From contig OZ005648.1 of the NCBI GenBank assembly GCA_963930645.1, positions 155,333,035-155,397,034 of the forward strand: a stretch of DNA of 64,000 nt, written 5' to 3'. The position numbers and the translations under genes were made by a program. Shown piece by piece: positions 12,401 through 24,099 of this stretch. Position 1 is the first letter of the stretch, and each line of letters begins with the position of its first letter. Below the pieces are notes generated by a model. That model was not told the DNA's origin. It saw nothing but the letters and a program-made list of their open reading frames with translations, and did no database searches. The DNA is from Salticus scenicus (lineage: Eukaryota; Arthropoda; Arachnida; Araneae; Salticidae).

Positions 12401-12658
12401 AAATCATAAGGAAATTCATATTTATTATTAATATTCTAAAATAATGATTTGTATAGAATATGATATGGTATAGATGTATAATTCTATGCCAGGGGGTTAC
12501 CGCCCTTCTCAACCCCCGTTTAATTATAGTGCCTATACTTATCAAAACAAAAATCAAGTCTATTATCAATTTCCTTGAAACTTGCAAACTTTCATCAACT
12601 TTTCAAGTGGCAACTAGATATGGAATCCAAAGTACCAAATTCGCATTTCCTGTACTTA

Positions 12659-13655
12659 TTACTTTCTCATACCCATAAGGTAGAGAAAGTATTGTTTTTG
12701 GGCCAAATTTTCGAAAGTAAGTTTTTGTTATATTTAGACGTTTTGAGTAGGGCTGTGCCGATTAATCGATTCGGTTAATCGATCAATGCTTAGTCCCGAT
12801 CAATTTTTTTAATCGAGTTAATCGGATCGATTAATTCGATTAAAAATTTTCAAAATCCGATTAAAATTTTCAAACTACGAATTAAAGTAAAAATATTGTT
12901 CTGCCAACAAAATATTTTTTCACATATTTTGCTAACAAACATTGTAAGAAACATTCATCAAATAATGAAAAAGCAAAAAAATAAAATACCAAATTAATTA
13001 AAATTAAATTAAAATAAATATATAAATAAAAATAAAACCTCTCAAAAGAAGTTGTTGTACTTTTGGTGATAAAAGGAGGAGGACATTTATTAAACAAAAT
13101 GCCGCTTCATGTGCATGCTGGAGCAACTCCACCTGTCTGTAGCCTTCTACAGAAAGTGTTGGCTAGGGTAATAGTATTCTCAGAAACAAGAAGCTTTCAA
13201 AAAATAGAAATTCTAAAGATTAAAAAAAAAAAAAAAAAAAAGGATTGAGACTTTCACTATCCCTCTGATGGGGGAAATGTCAACAGAGTTTCACAGTATC
13301 TTCAAGAGTTTATTGCATGTTCAGAATCGCTAATAGTAACTATTGAAGTAGAAACAGAAAATAACAGTCTGTGTTCTATTCCGAAGTGACAAAGAAGAAC
13401 TAAAGTATAAGAATTTGAGATTTTTTATGATAATGATATGGAATTTTGAGAATTCATTTAAAAATAGTGACAGGCGAGATGGACAAGGCCTGCAAGTATA
13501 AAACTAAAATATGTGTAAATTCATTTAATGTTTCTTTCAAAAGGAATCGAAAAATTAATTTATTACCCTGAAAATTGATTTAAATTCCAGTTATGAAACA
13601 GTTATAATTGATTAGACAAAAATTTTTGAAAAAAAAAAAAAAAAAATCAATCAAA

Positions 13656-13695
<40 letters not shown>

Positions 13696-14472
13696 ATATG
13701 AGAGTTTTATTCATCATTGAAATAAAATTATATAAAGAAAGAGGAAAACCGATTAAAAATCCGATTAATCGACCGATTAATCGATTAATGAACTACGATT
13801 AACCCAGTTAAAGCTCTTAATCGATTCCCACCCCTAGTTTTGAGGTGTCCTGAATATGAAAATCGTGTTTTTAGCGGTTGGTCTGTGTGTGTGTCTGTCT
13901 GTTATCAGTTTATCTCAAGAACAAATAGCAGCAGACATTCCAAACTTGGTATTTTAAATATGTATCATATAGGGATGCTACACTAAGCTTTTCATTGAGA
14001 TAAAGCAAATAGTTCGTGTACATAGAGACACTCAAGAATATTCAAATACATTACGTCTATGGGGAAAATAGCAGGTAAGTAGAGTTTAACACCTATAGAC
14101 TGCACTAAACCAAATGAAATGAATATATATTTTTTATATGCATAAAAACATGCCTCATGTAGAATATGGCAGGGAAATCATTCACTGTTCATTTACAGGG
14201 CTACACAAAATAACTAGATTATAATGCGACAATAGCTGAAAATTGATGGAAGTGCATTTTAGGTTGTGCCGTATATTATTACTATAGGTTTATATTTAGG
14301 TGCACTTTGTGGTTTGTACATATTCTTCAAAAGATATACAGGGTTGCAAATATTTAAGCTATAATATTCTTTTTTATTGTTAGTGAAAGTGCTTTACTAT
14401 AATATTTTACCATGTCCAGGAAAGCTGCTCAGGAATGGAAATGAATTCCTCATAGACATATGATAAATAATG
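12659..14472 (+). mobile_element. Hairpin-started element, left arm
   Basis: ACTTTCTC..GAGAAAGT at about 12660-12692 starts a member of the 'gaaagtattg' family. It is interrupted by a hAT-like element (12748-13836) and resumes at 13845 with 'ggtgtcctgaatatgaaaat', a CTGT-rich run and 'ttatctcaagaacaaatag'. The part 13910-14350 has an inverted partner at about 17620-18060, so the two arms flank the pogo-like element. Confidence 0.55.
12748..13836. mobile_element. hAT-like non-autonomous element
   Basis: Perfect 8-bp duplications GTTTTGAG at 12740-12747 and 13837-13844 flank a 1089-bp insert. Its ends read TAGGGCTGTGCC and, complemented, TAGGGGTGGGAA, an imperfect terminal inverted repeat of hAT style. 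Both ends are rich in CGATTAATCG palindromes (about 12770-12840 and 13755-13830). An 8-bp duplication plus this end type indicates hAT. The interior holds a poly(A) run (13221-13240), a (TA)n tract (13660-13690) and a segment (about 13380-13500) resembling a Helitron-like 3' end. No transposase is recognisable. Confidence 0.8.
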
Positions 14473-14483
14473 TAGGGGAAGCG

Positions 14484-14706
14484 GTTGTACCTTGGGTCAC
14501 TTTTTTTTGTAATTTTTTAAAAAAATCAGTTGAACTCTTATTTTATTCTTTTTAATGTTAGATGATAACTTAAACCTTTATCTAATTAATACTATTTTTG
14601 TTTTAAAAATAACTTTGTAAAAAATAAAAAAGTACAGGATTGCAAAGTGACCCAAGGTACAACATAGTGTTGTACCTAGGGTCAGTAGGTGTTGTACCTT
14701 GGGCCA
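14484..14706. promoter_or_regulatory. Left cluster of 16-bp terminal motifs
   Basis: The motif GTTGTACCTTGGGTCA occurs forward at 14484-14499 (within the terminal repeat), complemented at 14648-14663, and forward at 14669-14684 and 14691-14706, with 0-2 changes. Repeated subterminal motifs are typical transposase-binding sites; that role is inferred. Confidence 0.75.
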
Positions 14707-14896
14707 TAGTAAAAAAAATTAGATGAAATGTAGAAACAAATATATTTCACACAATAGAATGAAAAAACAATATTACAAAATGAAGAGGATAATTAAAGGG
14801 TCTTGAAAATCCTCTTGAAATGAAATTTGATATGCTTGTCTTTCAGATTGTCCAGTAGTAACTGTTGCAGGCAGTTTTCTTTCTAAGGTATCACTA

Positions 14897-16125
14897 TCAG
14901 TGATATAAAATATAAATATCTTCTTTTTCTAGAATAAATTTTTTTGTATCACCACAACACTTATAATATTTTACTTCCAATTCACCTCCACCCAAATCCT
15001 TTATGACTTCTGCCACAAAATATGAAACACTCTTCTTCCCTGCTAATTTAGTTAAAACAAAACTTCCTTCTGATATATCTTCCACGTCTTCATCATCTTG
15101 TTTATATTCAGTAACTTCATCCAAGATTGCATCATCATTACTGGAATCTTCGAAAGCTATATCAAAATTATCTTCAACAGAATTGGATGCAATATTTTTT
15201 TTTCTTAAAATTTTCCTTTTTATGACTGGTTGATACTTTTTCTTTGTACTCTTTTCTAATTCTCTATTCTCTAGTGTGTTTATTATTAACATTCTAGTTT
15301 TTCCACGCTTTCTTCCACGTGAAGTCTTCTTTCTCGGTTGTGCTTTTGGAAAAGGTCTAATCATTTCAGGAGATTTTGTAAAAGCAGTAGAAGAAGGATG
15401 ACTTGAGGACAAAAATACAATCTCAGATCCAGTAGTACTTATAACATCAAATGAAGTAGAAGGCATTTTTTCAAGATTCTGAGGGCGGTCCGTCACAAAT
15501 GAAGATAAAAATTCATCATCCTCAAAAATATTTTCGTTAAGAGGATATGTCCCTGTAACCATAAAGCCTTTTTCTGTATTACTTTCTGTGAAAGCTTTGT
15601 TAAAGACTTTTCCAATTATAGGAACAATATCATAAATAGTTACAGATTTTCCTGGGTTTTCAAACATCCATTTATTAAGAGACACATTATAATATGTTTT
15701 AAAGGGGCCGAATACTGTTCGATCCAGAGGTTGCATTTTATGTGATGTATGATTTTGTAGATTCCCAGTTTTCCGGTAAATCCATTTTATTTGCATTTCC
15801 ATATTCATATGCTAGTTTGAGAACATCTTTTTTTGTTAGTCCATAATGCAGTTTAAGCTGCCTGCTTTACATAATCAACAATCTCAAGTTCTTGATCTTT
15901 ATTAAATACTTTTTTTACATCATATTTTGCCTCATATACAAAGTCTGCAGACTGAGCAATGCTGTTGAATTTTTTAATATGTCGATCCAGTGTAGTCCTA
16001 GAAACTCCAAAATTTCTGGCAGCTGTTCTTATTTTGGTCACATTTTTTAAAACATCAGCAGCAGCTCGTTCTATGGCATTTATATCCACTTTTGGTCTAG
16101 TAACTCCAGTTTTGCTTTTTGGCAT
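14897..16125 (-). pseudogene. pogo-like transposase, core deleted
   Basis: The start at 16125 opens a 90-codon frame (stop at 15853) with a helix-turn-helix of the psq/CENP-B type, key part AARNFGVSRTTLDRHIKKF. Just upstream of that stop a frame change is needed to continue into LKLHYGLTKKDVLKLAYEYG, the typical end of this DNA-binding region. Soon after, at about 15745-15770, the frame shifts again straight into HTSHKMQPLD, which in this family follows the second catalytic Asp region. The DDE/D catalytic core is therefore missing. The remaining 300 codons give the family's GPFKTYYN and VTDRP motifs, a Lys/Arg-rich stretch, an acidic stretch, and a C-terminal block (about the last 55 residues) ending EKEDIYILYH. 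Not functional as a transposase; DNA binding alone could once have persisted. Confidence 0.85.
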
Positions 16126-16662
16126 GATCTAGAAAAAAACCCTATGTTTAGAATGTAAATGTTTGCACAATAAAAGTTTTTATAGGAGTTTTGTTTCAAA
16201 ACAAAACTGAAATGAGGAGAATGGTGGCAGAAAGGGGAGGAGGACAGGAGGAGATGTACTCCCCTAACCAAAGAAATGTATCATATCTTTCCACTTATCA
16301 TCACCTTAAAGGAAAATTGTTCATGCAAAATAAAAAGTCCCCCCCCCCCTAGAAAATACCTTTTGTTGCCACTGGATATAAGGGAAATGAAACAATATGT
16401 TTGTGTGCTATGTTAGCTAGGTTACCTGTATAAGCTATACTTTAGATTAATACAATATATTTTTAAGTGCAACAATGCTTAATTTTTATTTTCAAAAATT
16501 TAATAAAGGAGGTGTGGGATCCACAACCCCCTTCTCCTTTCTCCTGTGCACACCTGTATATATAATAATAATGACTTAAAAATATTAACTATATACTATG
16601 ATTATTTAAAGAATATTCACCATTAAAATATTTTTTGAAGGTTAATTACTTTTTCAATTGAA

Positions 16663-17061
16663 TGACCCAAGGTACAACACAGTTTAGTGACCCAAGGTAC
16701 AACACCAAGTACTGAAATGGTAAACAAATTGTAACTGTGTTGAAAAGTTAACTTTTAAATCGTAGATGGTTCATAAATAAAGAACAAAAATGCACTATTT
16801 ACCTGCTATTTCTGTTGAGCTGTCTTGTAAAAACTCTTTCTACTATAATAAAAAGCATGAACACACAAAAATTTACTTTTGGTTGAGAAAATCCTTTTTG
16901 TTCTCACTACTCAGCATCTACATCATTTATGAGCACAAAACAAACTTACAGTGCCATTTAGTGTTAAACTGAAGAAATAGGATGGATTTTTGGCCTGCCA
17001 TCTGTTGTAAAAAAAGAGAAATGTATGCTGACCCAAGGTACAACCTGACCCGAGGTACAAC
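16663..17061. promoter_or_regulatory. Right cluster of 16-bp terminal motifs
   Basis: Four complementary copies (TGACCCAAGGTACAAC) sit at 16663-16678, 16688-16703, 17029-17044 and 17046-17061, all in one orientation. The last lies inside the right terminal repeat. They mirror the left cluster and are probable transposase-binding sites. Confidence 0.75.
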
Positions 17062-17599
17062 CACTTCCCCTATGTTTTTAAGCTAAATATGCATCGCTTG
17101 TGTTTTGTGTATTTACACGTTTTAAGGCTTCCTTATTACCAAAGCCATATTTTTTAATGTTTGATTATTGCCTGCGTCGAATAATTTCCTGAGATCCCCC
17201 TCACACAGAACTAATTATCATTAAAACTCTTCTGAAGCCTAATTTGAACTATTTTAACGTAGGTTTACACAACAGTACTCTTTATGTTACCTCTTAATTT
17301 CCAACCTGTATTTATGGTATTTAATTTCAGGGTAATAGAAAGTCGTGTGAGTGGCACACCAGATTATTTGTTGTTAAATTATGCTGATAATTCATATATA
17401 TACAGATCAATGAATAAAAATTTACCTTTCGTATTCAGGAGGCCTCAAAATGTCATATTATACAGAAAAAAAATCGCTCTCCAAAAGCTACTTTGTTTAC
17501 AGTATGGGTATGAGAAATTAATTTTGCGTTCTGTGTCAGCAGTGTTCTTCGAAAAAAAAAATGCAGCAAACACTTACACCAATTACATTTAATAATAAT

Positions 17600-18245
17600 A
17601 ATAATAAAAAAAAAAATTCCTTAATTTTGGGTAGCCCTGTATATTGTCTATAAACTATATACACATGACTTTGTGTACGTAAATTTAATGTTATACGTAA
17701 AACAAGTAACACAAAATGAAATACACTTCCAGCAATTCCCAAGTATAACTCCAATATATCGAAATACTCCGGGTAACCCTGTAAATGAATGATGAATGGT
17801 TGCTATACCAGAATCTACATAAAACATGCTTTTATGCGTATAAAAAATTTGTTCTTTTCATTTTGTTTAAGGCAGTCTGTACATGTCACACTGTACATAT
17901 GAGAAATTTCGCTCACAGACGTAATGTATTTGAATTCTTTTGGATGACCCTGTAAACAAACAATTGTCTGATCATAACGAATACTTTAGTGTAGCACCAC
18001 AATATGATACGGATTTAGAATGTCGAATTGGATTTTCTGCTACTATTTGTTCTTGAGATATTCTAACACACACACACAGAGAGAGAGGGGGGGGGGGGAG
18101 AGAGAGAGAGAGAGACCAACCACTAAAAACAGGATTTTTGAATTCAGAGGATCTGAAAACGTGCAAATATAACAAAAGCTAATTTTCGGAAATTTGACTC
18201 AAAAACAATTCTTTCTCTACACCGTATATATGAGTAAGAGAATGT
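17600..18245 (-). mobile_element. Hairpin-started element, inverted right arm
   Basis: Minus-strand relative of 12659-14400: hairpin remnant 'ttctttctctac..gagtaagagaa' (about 18210-18240), then 'tatctcaagaacaaatagta' complement at about 18042-18060 and the 'ttcaaatacattacgtct' complement at about 17915-17935. A (CA)n-(GA)n-poly(G) microsatellite lies at 18068-18114. Together with 12659-14472 it forms a large imperfect inverted repeat. Confidence 0.55.
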
Positions 18246-18479
18246 ATAAAGAAAGAAAAATGAATTTGAAAATTCCCTTTCAGTACATAAATTATTCATA
18301 AATTTTATTTGTTAAATTATCAATGAGTATTTTCTTGTGTATTCACTAGGGAAAAGGAGACATAACAGGTTAAAATAGCCATCTTTCCCTGAATGATTTC
18401 TTTTTCTTTTTTTTTTCCCCCCAAACGCTGATCAATGTGTGCCTTATTACAAAATCAATAGTAATTCACTTTTGATACA
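18246..18479. other. AT-rich spacer
   Basis: AT-rich sequence with a T/C run near 18400-18422; no feature recognised. Confidence 0.4.
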
Positions 18480-18797
18480 ACCCCTTAAGACTTGGCGAAA
18501 AATGCTAGAATTTTCAAATTGCAATAACTCAGCGAGATTTTGACTTAGGGAGATGATTTTTTTTTTATTTTGATTGTTAGAGCGAGGAGAATATTTTTCT
18601 AAATATAAGTCATATGATAGGAGGGGCCGTATAAAAATTAAATTTTGTATTTAATATGTATACAGCCCCTTGTACAAAAGAATGCCATATCTGAAATCTA
18701 CTTTTAATTTGCACCAATTTTGTAATTGGAAGTTTGTTTCTATCTTTCTTAGTTTACGAGATAATCGCTGTAACATCTATTTTGAATCACCCGGTAT
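18480..18797 (-). repeat. Terminal 'ccgggtgattcaaaa' repeat, right copy
   Basis: Inverted copy of 7276-7590 at roughly 90% identity by eye, ending TTTTGAATCACCCGGTA and followed by a (TA)n/(TAGA)n microsatellite (18798-18830). Confidence 0.7.
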
Positions 18798-18839
18798 ATA
18801 TATATATAGATAGATAGATAGATAGATAAACGAAGTGAT

Positions 18840-21270
18840 TGCAATAGGTCGATTTCTAAAGAAATCAACCTAATAATTATAAGATTAAAAAATATATGTA
18901 TGAATATACTGTGTTTTTAAATTTTCCGTTGAATCTTATAGGTATAGATTCACATTAGCACTTTATCAATGTGTAGAAAATTTTAAAGTGATAATGACAT
19001 TGACATTAAATTTTGTGAGATGCATAATTTAATTTTTTATAATTTTTTAATGTTCACGTTTAATTGAACGTATTTATTTTTATGTCGGAAAAACAATGAA
19101 TTCTTTTTTTTTTTTGCCAACTATTAAATTGTAACTAATATTTATTTTCATAATTTAATGAATAAAAGAAAACTTTGCAATGTAATATCTTCAATAACTT
19201 GATAATATGTATATAGTGTCCACACAAAAAATTCACATTTTTTAGCACTCTTTTAAAAAATATAACATCTATGCAGTATCTTTTTAAAAAAATCATCAGT
19301 TTTTACTAAAAAAAATGTCCAACTTTCATCACCAAAGTAGCTAAATCTAGACCAATCAAAAATAGGAGTGGTCCACCCGGAAGTGTTCCCGACAAACTCT
19401 TTGCTTTATTTATAAGATGAAAAAGTCACCAAGGGAAGCTATACTAAAAGGCACCATGATGATGTTTACAGATTTATTATTATTATTTCTATAAATCAAC
19501 TGCTATTAACTAACCATGAAGTATTTAAAATGGAAAATATATATAATAAAAAAAAGCTAGTTGTCTCATTAGAAGTAGAGCTCATAACATAATTGTAATA
19601 TTATATTTGGCGCGAGTGGATAAATCAAAATATAGGAAATAATGTGAAAGTAAATATTATGTATAGTACGCTTAAGTATAGTGCTGTTCATATGTAACTG
19701 GAATTCAGATATAAAAGCATTATTTCAACTTTTTAGATGCTATACGTTTCGAAACTGTCATCCAATAAGCACCAAAATTCTCATCAGATGTCTCTATTGC
19801 CTACGGCAATCAGGGTTTAACCTGGCAAAAAAATTAATTTAGAATTTTAGCAAAAATAGGCAAGCACAATTTTAGCTTTTTCAAAAGTTAATTCTTTGGA
19901 TACCATTGATTTCTTTTACTTAGCTTTGTTATCCTCAGTTTTATTTTCTATTCTTTCGTTCATTGAGGATTTTAAACAAGCATCCATATTTGTGACTTTA
20001 AAAATATGAATCAGGGAAACTATGTTTTGATTTTAACAATAGAAAAAGAGGTACTCATATCATATGTGTAAAATGAAAAAGCAATTGAAAAATTAAGTAA
20101 AGTGTAGTGGTAGATAATCGTGAAATACTAGTGCTAAAAATGCTTCTATGAAGCAAATTCTGAATTCTAACATACTTTTAAATATTTTTCCATTTAAATT
20201 CAATCATTAAAAATTAAAAATAAATCCAAATTACTACATAAATAATCATTCCCAAAAATTTCAGTACTTCCGTAGTTTTTGCCTGCAAATATTACAAAAA
20301 AAAAAAAAAAAATCTGAGTCATTCATTATAGAGATATTTTATACAGTTATCCAGTTTTAGCTTTTCAGCGAAATTCTGACCAACATGTTTTAGCAAAATA
20401 TGATACCTTTTAGCAAAATGCTAAAAAAACTAATGGCAGTTTAAACCATGACGGCAATGCTGACAAGTAGAGCATTGACACAAGCAATGCGGATACGTAC
20501 CCGATATTTTAGTCTGAGAAAGACGCTGTCGGCAACCTGAGACGGGCTTTTTGGAAATTTCAATTGATTTTCTTTTTTCCTTTTATTCAATTCCTACTAT
20601 TAGTTCACACTCTCCCTATATATATCCAGTACAAATTTTGCAATCGATTTTTAACTAACTTTCCGACTAGCTAGAAATTTGAAACTTTTAGGATTGCTCA
20701 GAACACTGTGACAACACAATACTTCGAAGTCCGATTTTTGAATTTTTTATTAGTTTTCTTATAATTAATTAAAATATGGAAATAATAACATCCTACTAGT
20801 GTTAATATAGCCATTAAAATATTAGCTATAATTTAATTGTTGCCAAAAAAAAATTACGAGTTCATTTTCTTTCGACATAAAAATATACACGTGGATATTA
20901 AAAAGCTATAAAAAGTTAAATTATGCATTTCACAAAAATTGACATCCTTTTCTCTTCAAAAATTTTATGCACATTGATAAGAGCTCTATGATTCATCAGA
21001 AAGTTTAAAACATGGTATATAAAAAGTTTTTTTTTTACCTTATAATTATTCTTCTTTCATTTTGCATGCGTGCTTTTTATCTCCTAATTTAAAATTATTA
21101 AAAAAAAAAAAAAAAAAAAAAAAACTTTTTCAATAGTGTTTGTAAGTAGGAATTGACTTAAAAAATTTTTCTTTTATATTACTTGTTTATAAAGCAATAT
21201 AAAAAAATCTGATGTGGGCACCACATGACTTCCTTATACACTTTTAGAAATATACATAATGTTAAAAAAC
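18840..21270. other. AT-rich stretch, old repeat fragments only
   Basis: No convincing gene. 18940-18990 carries 'cacattagcactttatcaat', whose complement is at 61130-61155. 20815-20900 resembles 200-330 (Helitron-like body). Long A run at about 21101-21124. A 20460-20560 patch is less AT-rich but has no recognisable product. Confidence 0.45.
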
Positions 21271-21274
21271 ATTG

Positions 21275-22393
21275 ACATTGGACCCGAAACAGTTGGCTAA
21301 AAATATTTTAAAAAATGAATTATCACCGTGTTCTGAGCTTTTCTAAAAGTTAGTTAAAAACCGATGCAAGATTTGTACTGGTAACGCTGACGAAGGCAGC
21401 AAGGACCCGAAACAATTGGCGAAAAATATTTTTAAAAATGCAGTTTCACCGTATTCTGAACTATTCTGAAAGTTTCAAATGTCTAGCTAGTCGGGAAGTT
21501 AGTTAAATAAATTTTCTGTTGAACCATATAAACGCTGCCGAAGGCAGCAGGGACCTGAAACAATTGGCTAAAAATATTTAAAAAATGCATTTTTACCGTG
21601 TTCTGAATTTTCCCGGAAGTTTTAAATGTCTAGCTAGTCGGAAAGTTCGTTAAAAATCGATTGCAAGATTTCCACTGGTAACGCTGCTGAAGACAGCAGG
21701 GACCCTAAACAGTTGGCTAAAAGTATTAAAAAAATGCATTTTCACCGTGTTCTGATCTAGTCTGAAAGTTCCAAATGTCTAGCTAGTCGAGAAGTTAGTT
21801 AAATAAATTTTCTGTTGAATCACATAAACGCTGCTGAAGACAGCAGGTATTAGAAACAGTTGACTAAAAGTATTAAAAAAAGGCATTGTTATTGCATTCT
21901 GAACTCTTCTGAAAGTTTTAAATCTCTAGCTAGTCGAGAAGTCAGTTAAATTGCAAGATTTGTCCAAACCATTTTTGAGTTATTACCGTTTTTTGATACA
22001 TTTTGGCCATTATGAACCTAATTTTACTAAATATCTCCAAAACGGAAAATCATACAAATTCCAAAAAGGGAGGTACACAACTAGATATTATAACAAACAT
22101 ATGTACCAATTCGCAACTTTCTACGTCCAACCGTTTTTGAGTTATGCGACATACTCACACACACACAGACACACATACATACAGACGTCACGAAAAATCG
22201 TGTAAAGTCCCTTATATCTCTAAAACGAGAGCTCGTGTTAAGACGACACTTGCAGGTGTACAACTAGACATCATGACAGTCACACGTATAAATTGGCAAC
22301 ATTCAGCGATCATTCGTTTTCGAGCAATGTGAAATGCAAAATCCATTTCGCAAATCGGGATTACTATACTTCCTTATACTTTGTATAAGGAAG
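21275..22393 (-). mobile_element. Hairpin-started family C, copy 1
   Basis: About five tandem units of 147-151 bp each contain a small palindrome GCTGCCGAAGGCAGC (for example at 21534), then 'gaaacaattggctaaaaata', 'accgtgttctga' and 'tgtctagctagtcgggaagt'. They lead into a 440-bp unique end (21950-22393) with a (CA)n tract and a CRE-like GACGTCAC. The right border is the perfect hairpin ACTTCCTTATAC..GTATAAGGAAGT (22362-22391). Read on the minus strand, this gives the same start layout as the other hairpin-started families. Confidence 0.6.
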
Positions 22394-22401
22394 TAATAAA
22401 A

Positions 22402-22896
22402 TTGTGCCTTGAGGGGACTCATTTTAAAGTTGTGCCTTGGGGGGGGAGACTCATGTAAAAGTTGTGCCTTGGGGGGACTCATGTCAAAGTTGTACCTTGA
22501 GGGGGGGACTCATGTCAAAGTTGGGCCTTGTGGGGACTCATGTCAAAGTTGGGCCTTGAGGGGACTCATTTCAAAGTTGCGCCTTGGGGGGACTCATGTC
22601 AAAGTTGTGCCTTGGGGGGGGACTCATGTCAAAGTTGTGCCTTGGGGGGGACTCATGTCAAAGTTGTACCTTGAGCGGGACTCATGTGCTTTGGGGGGAC
22701 TCATGTCAAAGTTGTGCCTTGGGGGAACTCATGTCAAAGTTGTGCCTTGGGGAAGGGACTCATGTCAAAGTTGCGCTTTGGGGGGGACTCATGTCAAAGT
22801 TGTGCCTTGGGGGGACTAATGTCAACGTTGTATCTTGGGGGGGACTCATGTCAAAGTTGGGGGGACATGTTAAAGTTGGGCTTTGGGGGGGGGACT
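22402..22896. repeat. G-rich 28-bp minisatellite, about 18 units
   Basis: Unit TTGTGCCTTGGGGGGACTCATGTCAAAG with variable G-run length (4-9 G). The plus strand is strongly G-rich. All forward frames stay open because the unit holds no stop in any phase, so long open frames here are an artefact of the repeat. It sits exactly between the two copies of family C, starting 9 bp after the copy-1 hairpin. Confidence 0.95.
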
Positions 22897-24092
22897 TCGG
22901 ATCCGAAACAATTGGATAAAAGTGTTAAAAAATGCATTTTCACCGTGTTTCTGAACTATTCCGGAAGTTTAATATCTCTAACTAGTTGGGAAGTTAGTTA
23001 AATAATTTTTCTGTTGAATCATATAAACGCTGCTGAAGGCAGCAGTGACACGAAGCAATTGGCTAAAAATATTTAAAAAATGCATTGTCACCGTGTTCTG
23101 AGCTTTTCTGGAAGTTTTAAATGTCTAGCTAGTCGGGAAGTTAGTTAAAAATCGATTGCAATATTTGTACTGGTAACGCTGCCGAAGGCAGCAGGAATCG
23201 GAAACAGTTGGCCAAAAATATTTAAAAAACGCATTGTCAACGTGTTCTGAGCTTTTCTGAAAGTTTCAAATGTCTAGCTAGTCGGGAAGTCAGTTAAATT
23301 GCAAGATTTGTCCAAACCCTTTTTGAATTATTACCGTTTTTTGATACATTATGGCCAAAACCTATGTATTTTTGTCATTATGAACCTTATTTTCCTAAAT
23401 ATCTCCAAAACGGAAAATCATACAAAGTCCAAAAAGGGAGGTGCACAACTAGATGTTATAACAAACCTATGTACCAATTCGCAACTTTCTACGTCCAACC
23501 GTTTTTGAGTTATGCGACATACACACACACACACACACAGACAGACACACACACATACAGACGTCACGAAAAATCGTGTAAAATCGCTTATATCTCTAAA
23601 ACGAGAGCTTGTGTTCAGACGACACTTGCAGGTGTACAACTATACATCATGACAGTCACACGTATAAATTGGCAACATTCAGCGATCATTCGTTTTCGAG
23701 CAATGTGAAATACAAAATCCATTTCGCAAATCGGGATTACTATACTTCCTTTGAAACCTTTGGACGGCCCCTGCCTGCCTGGGCTCGGCCAAGCTTAACG
23801 GGTTGGATGCCGTCCGCCGGAGCGAATAAATCGCCAGATAACCGCATGGAAGATGCTGGGCAGCAATGTAACTAGACGCCAAAGCTCAGGAATTGCAGCA
23901 CGCTCCAGATGTTAAGGAATTGGGTATAATTGCACTAACTAGCTGAGAGTCGAAATAACCGGAATTATACAAAATTAAACATTTTTGAATTTAGGCAGGG
24001 AGGAAAAAAAAAAAAAAAAAAAAAAAAACCGCTGGGGGAGCCGCTAAAGTTAGTTGTGCACACAAAAATTAATACTTTGTATAAGGAAGTAA
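22897..24092 (-). mobile_element. Hairpin-started family C, copy 2
   Basis: Second copy of the 149-bp units (palindromes near 23030 and 23178) and of the unique end (23300-23751), colinear with copy 1. The terminal hairpin is split: 'tatacttcctt' ends at 23751 and 'atactttgtataaggaagta' resumes at 24072, showing a later 320-bp insertion. Confidence 0.65.
23752..24071. mobile_element. GC-rich insert of unknown type
   Basis: About 320 bp that interrupts the terminal hairpin of family C copy 2. The first 200 bp (for example 'cggcccctgcctgcctgggc' and 'gatgccgtccgccggagcg') are much more GC-rich than anything nearby, followed by a poly(A) run (24004-24029) and a short tail. No target duplication, no known coding domain, no Pol III boxes. 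It could be a truncated retroelement or captured sequence; origin unknown. Confidence 0.5.
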
Positions 24093-24099
24093 AAAGAGC

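Larger units (their letters stand above)
14475..17070 (-). mobile_element. pogo-like DNA transposon, internally deleted
   Basis: The 2596-bp element has 25-bp terminal inverted repeats (14475-14499 and 17046-17070, 23 of 25 matching, starting GGGGAAG) and TA on each side (14473-14474 and 17071-17072). That is the duplication used by Tc1/mariner/pogo elements. It inserted into the hairpin-type family, whose arms lie on both sides. A broken pogo-like transposase is encoded on the minus strand. Eight copies of a 16-bp motif cluster at the two ends. Confidence 0.9.

Noticed and set aside
15003..15233. Plus-strand open frame
   Set aside because: Antisense shadow of the pogo-like transposase remnant.
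22190..22200. CRE-like GACGTCAC motifs as promoters (also 23559 and 30563)
   Set aside because: The first two are part of a repeated element and no gene follows any of them.
22409..23001. Overlapping open frames giving Gly-rich repeat proteins
   Set aside because: They are produced by the 28-bp minisatellite, which lacks stops in all forward phases; the frames overlap each other and have no start context or conserved domain.
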